Below are positions 20,780-26,759 of a stretch of DNA of 26,759 nt, one piece after another (the first letter of the stretch is position 1; each line of letters opens with the position of its first letter). Both the position numbers and the translations under genes were made by a program. The DNA is from Ichthyophonus hoferi (lineage: Eukaryota > Opisthokonta > Ichthyosporea > Ichthyophonida > Ichthyophonidae). The notes under the pieces are model-generated. The model was given only the letters and a program-made list of their open reading frames with translations, was not told the DNA's origin and made no database searches. The stretch is taken from assembly GCA_002751075.1 (NCBI GenBank), contig NAOQ01000597.1:13044-39802 (forward strand), read 5' to 3'.

Positions 20780-20989
20780 TCATTTGGAATTAACGGTCTG
20801 GCAACATAAAGGAATTAGCTGTAAAAGAACATTAGACGCTCTGGCTCCAACACAGTATATAATAATATAATATAGTATAGTATAATATAATATAATATCT
20901 AATGGTGTAACTGTGCCAGACTCGACTAGTTGGCCTTCTATTAAAGAATCTGAATGATCAAGTTCTACCACTTGAGAATCAAAAGACAT
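20780..20989 (-). CDS. short unrecognised frame with the MS...LDH...VESG start peptide (copy C)
   Basis: Sixty-nine codons starting MSFDSQVVELDHSDS and LIEGQLVESGTVTPL, followed by a TATAA-type simple repeat (about 20855-20897) that happens to stay open, then CVGARASNVLLQLIPLCC. The repeat suggests either that the coding part ends earlier by splicing or that the copy is dead. A TTTTACAG acceptor-like site lies at about 20819-20826. No domain is recognised. Confidence 0.35.
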   Translation of the reverse strand: MSFDSQVVELDHSDSLIEGQLVESGTVTPLDIILYYTILYYIIIYCVGARASNVLLQLIPLCCQTVNSK

Positions 20990-21221
20990 AATAGAAATTG
21001 GATGACTAAAAACTGTAATAACAAACAGTCCCAGTAAACAGTAAATTTATTATTGTTTTTGGAACATATAATATACGTATAATGGTGAAGCACCAATAGG
21101 TAAAGTTCAGATTGGTTTGATGTATATGGAAATATTTAATTGTTTGAACTAAAATTTCCTATTAATTTTAATAGATATTTAACCGAATATAAGAAAAGTG
21201 ATAGCAATAATAAATGATAGT

Positions 21222-21716
21222 CTATCTAAACATGGTGAAGAGCTTAGTTTCAACAGATAGCAAATGTTTAGAATATATTGCATTATAAACTGCATTAGTT
21301 CTATCAACTTGTACACAGCTGTCAGGATCTCCAATTGTATAACTGTTAGTGGTTATTGTTTTTTAACCAACGTAAATGATAGCTGCTTGATCAGACCTGT
21401 CTTTAAGACTCAGTTGTTGTGCTAGAGATTCTATTAAAGACCCATATACCAATTTGTTAAGTAACTGGCTGTAGTAATTATATCTCTGCTCTAATTTGGA
21501 AGAGATAGATGCTTTGATGCGCTTGGGTGCAAATGTGGAAATCGCACAATGCGACCGATCATTAAGTGGAGCTATGTCACTATGTAAATAAACACTATTA
21601 TTGCTATCTAGTGTCAGTAAGTAGTTCTCTGAGTTTTGAACGAGCGAACGATCTACACGCTGATTATCGTATACGAGAGTCAGTGGTAGATTAGACATTA
21701 CAATAAAGATGTGCAT
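21222..21716 (-). CDS. unrecognised frame D, interrupted once by an in-frame TAA
   Basis: The frame from ATG 21716 (or the second ATG, 21698, reading MSNLPLTLVYDNQRVDRSLV) runs 117 codons to TAA at 21365-21363. It then continues in the same frame for 46 codons of coding-like sequence (TNSYTIGDPDSCVQVDRTN...) to TAG at 21224. The first part is polar and balanced in composition, unlike chance AT-rich frames, with KLEQRYNYYSQLLNKL likely helical. A TATA box lies 65 bases upstream of the first ATG. The start MSN...YDNQ weakly resembles copies A-C. The TAA could mark a broken gene, read-through or a polymorphism; no GT...AG intron that keeps frame removes it. Function unknown. Confidence 0.4.
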
Positions 21717-21780
21717 ATTACATATATATAATTAAATACAATGTACTTTTGTGTGAGTTTACGAGAAATTTGGATTTTTC

Positions 21781-21788
21781 TATTTATA
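21781..21788 (-). promoter_or_regulatory. TATA box of frame D
   Basis: TATAAATA on the minus strand, 65 bases before ATG 21716 and directly next to a palindrome on its upstream side. Confidence 0.5.
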
Positions 21789-21806
21789 CCGCCTATGTAT
21801 AGGCGG
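21789..21806. promoter_or_regulatory. 18-bp palindrome next to the TATA box
   Basis: CCGCCTAT-GT-ATAGGCGG has two perfect 8-base arms around a 2-base centre. It is GC-rich against an AT-rich background and touches the TATA box, as a dimeric transcription-factor site would. Confidence 0.5.
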
Positions 21807-21900
21807 ACCCCTTTATTATTGATTGTTGTTTTCTTTAATACTTTATTTTACAGCGGGTGTTCTTTGTTTAGCGCTGTTCAATAATCTCAATAAAACCAAA

Positions 21901-21983
21901 CGTAAATATTTTTATTGACTAATACAATCCATGAAGATAACAGAGACCTACTAGAACTGTATGATCTTATCTCGATAAGATTA
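21901..21983. repeat. diverged duplicate of 20607-20686
   Basis: Partner of the copy upstream of frame B. It lies about 200-285 bases upstream of the second ATG of frame D. Confidence 0.6.
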
Positions 21984-22199
21984 TAATTGTTTCCTTATCT
22001 GAATGACTCATTAGCCGATTCACTACGGAGCTAACGATCTTGTAGCATTATGCGATAGTAAAATTGCACTACAGCAATTTTAACTTAATGAAGCCAATCA
22101 AAACAATATGTATTTATTTTGTGTTTCATCTTATTTATTTATTTACAAAAAAAGAAATATATTTAGTTAAATAATTATTCGTGTTTACTAATTATGCAT

Positions 22200-22222
22200 T
22201 ATATATATATATATATATATAT
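22200..22222. repeat. TA dinucleotide microsatellite
   Basis: Uninterrupted AT/TA units in the 3' flank of the GT31 gene. The rest of 21984-22337 shows no gene. On the minus strand AATAAA units near 22131-22141 are possible GT31 cleavage signals. Confidence 0.85.
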
Positions 22223-22337
22223 GTAAAACAATAAAATTGAGTGTCTATAATAAAAAATAATATATGCATTTGCATTGGGGCGAGAAGGTATGAGTTATAA
22301 AGTTAGTGAGTGCAAGTAACGATAAGATAAAGTGTAA

Positions 22338-23474
22338 CTATACTAATTTCTTATATCCAGTACATAAGTTTCTTCTCTTTAGAACATTATTCGACAGCAC
22401 TTTGAACATGTCAGGAGCCACATAGTGAACAGCAACAGCATCATTCTTGCATCTATTACGGCTAAACGTAATAGGAAGCTCAACAAAATTGGGTTTATGG
22501 GGCGCTACTATATAGCCTAAAGTTACATCTTCGTACGCCAACCAGTGAAATTTTGGACTATGCCTTATTTGGGCTACGATGGCGGCCAAATCCCAAGACA
22601 TAACAATAAGTGCGCCACGCATATATCCTGGTCCCTGTTCAAAAGGAAATTCTTCTTTTGGCATATACCATACCGAATCATTTTTTCTTATAGGGTGGTA
22701 AACATCAGCGTGAAATTTAGTTCCTGCATAAACAAGTGTTGGGACTATATTATACAAGGTATAAAGAAGCTTCGGAAGATGTATGAATGTGTCATCGTCA
22801 GTTTTAATTGTGTAATATGACCCGCAGGCCTCAGCGCCCCATGTAAACACACCTATGCTTTTCATTGTGATATTTGAATAGCTATCAATATGTCCAAGAA
22901 TGATAAGATCTCCGTACTTTTTCCCTTCTTGAGCTATTTCATCCAGCCGCTCCGGATCCTTTGGAAGAGCTAGAAAAAATTTCATTGCACAAACACTTCT
23001 CATCTTCGCTGGCCACCGTAGCCACGCCTTTCTCCATTTATTCCTTCTCTCTTGGTATGCAGGGTCCACACTACTTAATACTCCAATTGCTAGATGAACT
23101 ATATGATCCAAATGGTCTTTTCTGTCCTTTAAAGGGTTGCATATATCATCCATACCTGAATAGCCAGTGGGTAACACAACAGGAAGAAATAGTTCCTCAT
23201 GTTTTTGCCTTGCTTTGTCAATAAATGATTTGTAACTCCTTTGAAACCATTCAATTTCTTCTGTTCGAATGTTTTGCGTTTGATCAACAATATTTAATTT
23301 TTTATTTATTCCAAGAGATGACTGTGATTCAAAATTGTCTTGTAATACTATGGTTAGTGGTGACTTGTGGGTACGCATCGTAAAATACAAGATAGTGAGC
23401 AAGGCGAAAGCAATTGTAACGTTGAAAAATCCACTCCAACGCGTATACCATACCCTGCCCATTGTTTTCTCCAT
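22338..23474 (-). CDS. GT31-family beta-1,3-galactosyltransferase-like enzyme, single exon
   Basis: Type II Golgi membrane enzyme expected to transfer galactose or N-acetylglucosamine from a UDP-sugar in beta-1,3 linkage (Galactosyl_T, PF01762). The start is set at the first in-frame ATG (23474), giving 378 residues. Short basic cytoplasmic end, a membrane anchor at about 18-33 (VTIAFALLTILYFTM), then a stem. The catalytic domain shows RRNKWRKAWLRWP (matching the family R..IR.TW block), IKTDDDTFIHLPKLL with the metal-binding DDD at 226-228, GPGYMRGALIVMSWDLA (family YCSGGGYVLS region) and HWLAYEDVTLGYIV with the catalytic-region EDV at 315-317. All key motifs are present and the frame is unbroken, so it looks functional. 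The acceptor specificity cannot be read. The lack of introns resembles many animal B3GALT genes. Confidence 0.92.
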   Translation of the reverse strand: MEKTMGRVWYTRWSGFFNVTIAFALLTILYFTMRTHKSPLTIVLQDNFESQSSLGINKKLNIVDQTQNIRTEEIEWFQRSYKSFIDKARQKHEELFLPVVLPTGYSGMDDICNPLKDRKDHLDHIVHLAIGVLSSVDPAYQERRNKWRKAWLRWPAKMRSVCAMKFFLALPKDPERLDEIAQEGKKYGDLIILGHIDSYSNITMKSIGVFTWGAEACGSYYTIKTDDDTFIHLPKLLYTLYNIVPTLVYAGTKFHADVYHPIRKNDSVWYMPKEEFPFEQGPGYMRGALIVMSWDLAAIVAQIRHSPKFHWLAYEDVTLGYIVAPHKPNFVELPITFSRNRCKNDAVAVHYVAPDMFKVLSNNVLKRRNLCTGYKKLV

Positions 23475-26228
23475 GCAGGCGTTTTTCAACCACTATATGG
23501 AGCTGCGGTCATACACCAACTGTGGGTGGCAGTAATCCAACTGAAAACCAAGTATACACTTACTTCACTTATTAACATGTACAAATAACTATGAGGAAAA
23601 CATGGGTATAAACTGCCACTTATATTGTTTAGACTGAATACAATAGAAGCATTGACAGACAAAGCAATAATAACATTAGTACATATAGATAATAACATTA
23701 GTACATATAGATAATAGCATCCGCAATTCTGGTGGCTAATTTAGTTAACAATGCTTCTATTAGTATTCCAGCAATTAATAATTAATATTACTATTAACAT
23801 TGTGACTGTTCTTAACAGGTATATTAAGCAAGGCTTATTGGCTCAAACGTATTGATACATAATGTTATATATTGTTATGGTATATTTTATGGTCATCTAC
23901 TTGCTTTGATAGGCCCTGAGGGTTTCACATTGCTGAAAAGGATACGGCAAGATTACGACTTATCATCGATTGGTTTATTTTATCACTTAGTCAACTGAAT
24001 GCCTAATAATCATGCAAAATCACACGGTAATGTCGCCGTCAATATATTGAGATATATATGGGAATTAAGTGCTGCAGGATGAGGCAAAAAAAACATCAAC
24101 GTAAATCACAATTTACTTACAGTCCTTCATCATTTTAAAAGAAAATAAACAGTAAAACTTTCTTGCAATAACGTAGCTTTTACAAAATTTATGTATCTCC
24201 TCTTATACAATTACTTTCTATGTTGTATGTGAATTGAATATCTCATCATTTTACAAAAATACCAATATTTGATTTGTTTAACGTAAAACTCAGTCAATCT
24301 AACGTAAGGAATTTTATTAAAGGATAAACTTATTTAAATTTTCTACGGTAAGCAAAAACTAAAAATTTAACATTGTAACAACAATCTTCTCCACTTTAGC
24401 TGTAAGTACCTAGAGAAACCAAAAAAACAAGTAGCAAGATGGCTTAAGGGGCCAGTAGCAGTTAATGGTAGTAATCGACTTACCAAATTTAAATGCATAC
24501 TGTCTATAAATATTAACGTTTTTTTAATGCCAATCTCTACTAGATGCATACAATATTCGTCTTATGACGTTGTTTATCTTTGGCACATGCAAATCAGAAG
24601 ACCCAAAGCCATCTTCATTATTATCTTTTGGCTCTATCAGAAAAACCAAAAGGATTTCATTCATTTAAGGCCTACGCAGTTTTGTAGGAAGTGTTTAGTT
24701 GTAGCATTGACCGTTGTGTAACTGGTACTGGTAGATTCTTGCTCCTGTTCAGATTGATTTATTTTTGATAGTGGGAGATATTTTCATTTTCCTGGATTTG
24801 AAAGATCAAGGAAAGAAGATGCAGTAGTAGTTGCATAGACCGCTGACAGGGGTAACATTCCCAAAGAAAGTACTATCCTGTCATCTAAATGGGTCGGTTA
24901 GACATATCTATCTGTTACTTATGTAACTCGTTTTCTTGCATGTTTTCCTCCAAACATGGAGCAGGACCTATCTCATTGCTTAGGTTTGAAGATGAGGGAA
25001 AGCAAGGGCCTGAACAACACTACCGACAGATTACGTTTCAAAAACATGACCGCGATAATATTATCATTACGATATATCTGGAAAAAACTCAATGTAGTCC
25101 CGGTAAACGGGTTTTAAAATCCTGTTCTATCCCGATATTCCAAACACATGAACATATATCCTTATAGCAACCAAATACTTAATATGGGAGTACTTATTAT
25201 CTAATTAAATATTAGGAGGCTTATAATGTTATATTTTTTCCACCTAGTGATAGTATCCCATATCTAAATGGTCACCCTAATTAATTAAGAAAACAAGGAT
25301 AATAAGCGATCAAATAAAATATTTTAATAATAAAATAGTCTTTGCAATGATACACGTTAAGACATCCCTTAATTCAGTATTCCTTCAATTCTAAACGGAT
25401 ATAGGCCACAGGGAGTGAATCTGTCTTTACCTATTTCTGACACTTCTTAAACCTAAGATCACTACCAACATAATTCCTTAGATTTGTAGCAGTAGTATAA
25501 AACAATTATTGAAAACAAGTGTGTAAATGTCTATTTACCAGCAATACAACACTATTCTGCATCCTTGTAGTGCTTTTCTTCATCCATTTGATAGATGCAG
25601 TTCAGCCTTCAGTGCTCTTAAAATCTGGAATACAACAGCATGTTTCCCCCCCGTTTGTATGATCACCCATCCTATGTGAACACACATTGCGCCAGTATAT
25701 AACTATGTTCATGTAACAATGATGCGGCGCGAAGGTGTGTATGTGTTCACCTGTGCATAAGCTCATTAGTCTGTTAAGAGAAGTTCTCGGCTCTAACGAG
25801 ATCAAAGTACACACGAACAGTACTAGGAAAGTAAATGGAAGGATAGTTCTAATCTAATCAAAAAGGCAAAGCAACTGTTATGTTATGACAGCTACTATAA
25901 GCCTAAAATAATAGAAAAGACATACACAAAAGGTTAAAAAATGAGAAAATCTGTTTATATGTGATACATTTAAGTAGCTTGATGAGCCCATGGTATGTAC
26001 AAGAGAACTTTCCTAAACCACACCAAATCACCAGAATTTCCAGTAATCCAGTGGGAATAAACATAGCATAACTATTATTGTAACAAGCCTCTCAACATAC
26101 CTGTATATCTCTCTTCTTTGCACACCACAATGTGTGTATATATTATAACCCTATACTCATACTTACACAAGTTAACACCCATACTATGAACAGTTTATCC
26201 CTGAACAACACTATAATGTGTCTGTTGA
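23475..26228. other. long intergenic stretch, no supported gene
   Basis: A 22-bp unit (AATAACATTAGTACATATAG followed by AT) occurs twice in tandem at 23669-23712. Open frames at 24367-24549 (minus), 24527-24721, 24889-25167 (plus) and 25602-25814 (minus) show no recognisable domain. Composition is less AT-rich at 24850-25170 and 25600-25820, which could mark old decayed insertions, but no terminal repeats or target duplications were seen. Confidence 0.45.
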
Positions 26229-26334
26229 TTATTTGGGTCGCACCTTTCCTGGGGTGTACGCTTTGTTAATATTATTCTCTTGAAGAAACATATGCAATGC
26301 CTTCTCGCTTTGTGCCAGTGGGTGTCCGGAAATT
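26229..26334 (-). CDS. SNX3: sorting nexin 3/12, last coding exon (partial gene)
   Basis: Small PX-domain protein that binds phosphatidylinositol 3-phosphate on early endosomes and works with retromer in recycling cargo such as Wntless. The exon begins after a strong pyrimidine tract and CAG at 26335 (one base, then phase) and encodes ISGHPLAQSEKALHMFLQEN followed by NINKAYTPGKVRPK and a stop. Human SNX3 ends VAGHPLAQNERCLHMFLQDE then IIDKSYTPSKIRHA, a near residue-for-residue match in length and order. The exon covers the last PX helix and the C-terminal tail. The preceding exon must end with two bases of a codon; a candidate near 26420-26450 was examined but does not splice convincingly, so the other exons probably lie farther upstream. 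SNX12 is equally close. Confidence 0.88.
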
Positions 26335-26708
26335 CTGAAAGGGAAAAGAGAGAAAATGGTGTTAGATGAAGAAGGGAGTATGATAAAACAAAGAAAGGAT
26401 AAATATATTTTATATACTACCTCGTTTACAGTAGGTAATGAGTTGCTGTGGGGTCTCATACATAACAACATATGTGATTATATATGTATGTAGGTGGAGA
26501 GAAGTAAACGGTACAAGAAAATAACGCGTAAAGGTTTTGGTAAAACAAAAGAAAACATGCTATATATATAATATGAAAATAAAACTTATGCTCCCATACC
26601 CCTACCCATGCATGCATACACATCTGCATACATACGTCCATACACACCTACATACACATGTACATAGACATAGATACATTCAAGCACACATTCGCATAAA
26701 TATCCATC
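26335..26708 (-). other. intron of the SNX3/12 gene (and possibly a small exon)
   Basis: A polypyrimidine tract precedes the acceptor. Farther out are CATA/TACA-type simple repeats (26590-26680). The open frames at 26229-26471 and 26456-26647 upstream of the acceptor are intron read-through. Confidence 0.55.
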
Positions 26709-26709
26709 G

Positions 26710-26759
<50 letters not shown>
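26709..26759 (+). repeat. poly-A run at the window end
   Basis: About 51 consecutive A. It may be the tail of a plus-strand retroposon inside the SNX3 intron or a homopolymer where the assembly stopped. No element body is recognised to its left. Confidence 0.85.

Noticed and set aside
22545-23588. Several plus-strand frames of 66-91 codons
   Set aside because: Antisense shadows of the GT31 coding exon.
24889-25167. 92-codon plus-strand frame
   Set aside because: No recognisable domain, splice structure or homologous frame; left as intergenic.
26400-26471. Candidate penultimate SNX3 exon (frames reading PQQLITYCKR or DPTATHYLL before a GT)
   Set aside because: The first matches SNX3 slightly but its phase does not fit the last exon; the second fits the phase but would be only about 25 bases with a weak acceptor.

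Overview
This is a eukaryotic, AT-rich nuclear window, most likely from an animal. Genes have spliceosomal introns with clear GT...AG borders, there are TATA boxes and AATAAA signals, and the families include SNX3, a CAP/SCP protein with a metazoan-type cysteine tail, calcium-binding EGF repeats and a GT31 galactosyltransferase. Compact genes with introns of about 80-1,200 bases and abundant simple repeats would fit a sponge or another early-branching animal. That is an inference; nothing here fixes the species.

Layout from left to right. 1-916 holds no gene I can support. 993-4394 (-) is a seven-exon gene for a short, Swp1-sized ribophorin II (RPN2) of the ER oligosaccharyltransferase. An intergenic stretch with a CRE site and an AAAT repeat separates it from a divergent six-exon gene (5730-9279, +) for a small basic protein I could not name; two of its introns carry minisatellites of 21 and 15 bp. 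10220-10616 (-) is a decayed calcium-binding-EGF gene fragment. 11031-11720 (+) is an intronless secreted CAP protein with its TATA box. A 5S-rRNA-like relic (12145-12264) and a short open frame follow. A 334-base assembly gap (13624-13957) is flanked by two identical 217-base copies. 14760-17102 (+) is a three-exon single-pass membrane protein with a six-cysteine outer part. 18215-18845 (-) is a two-exon protein resembling the mostly bacterial YbaY/YscW beta-sandwich family. 20300-21716 (-) is a cluster of short, unrecognised, partly related reading frames. 22338-23474 (-) is an intact GT31 glycosyltransferase. 26229-26334 (-) is the last coding exon of SNX3/SNX12, whose remaining exons were not resolved.

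No operon logic applies. RPN2 (ER glycosylation), the GT31 enzyme (Golgi) and SNX3 (endosome recycling) all belong to the secretory and endosomal system, but their closeness may be chance. The least explained part is a recurring short start peptide (MS...VDN/LDH...LV(E/D)SG) found at 12379, 20449 and 20989, with duplicated upstream DNA at 20607 and 21901.
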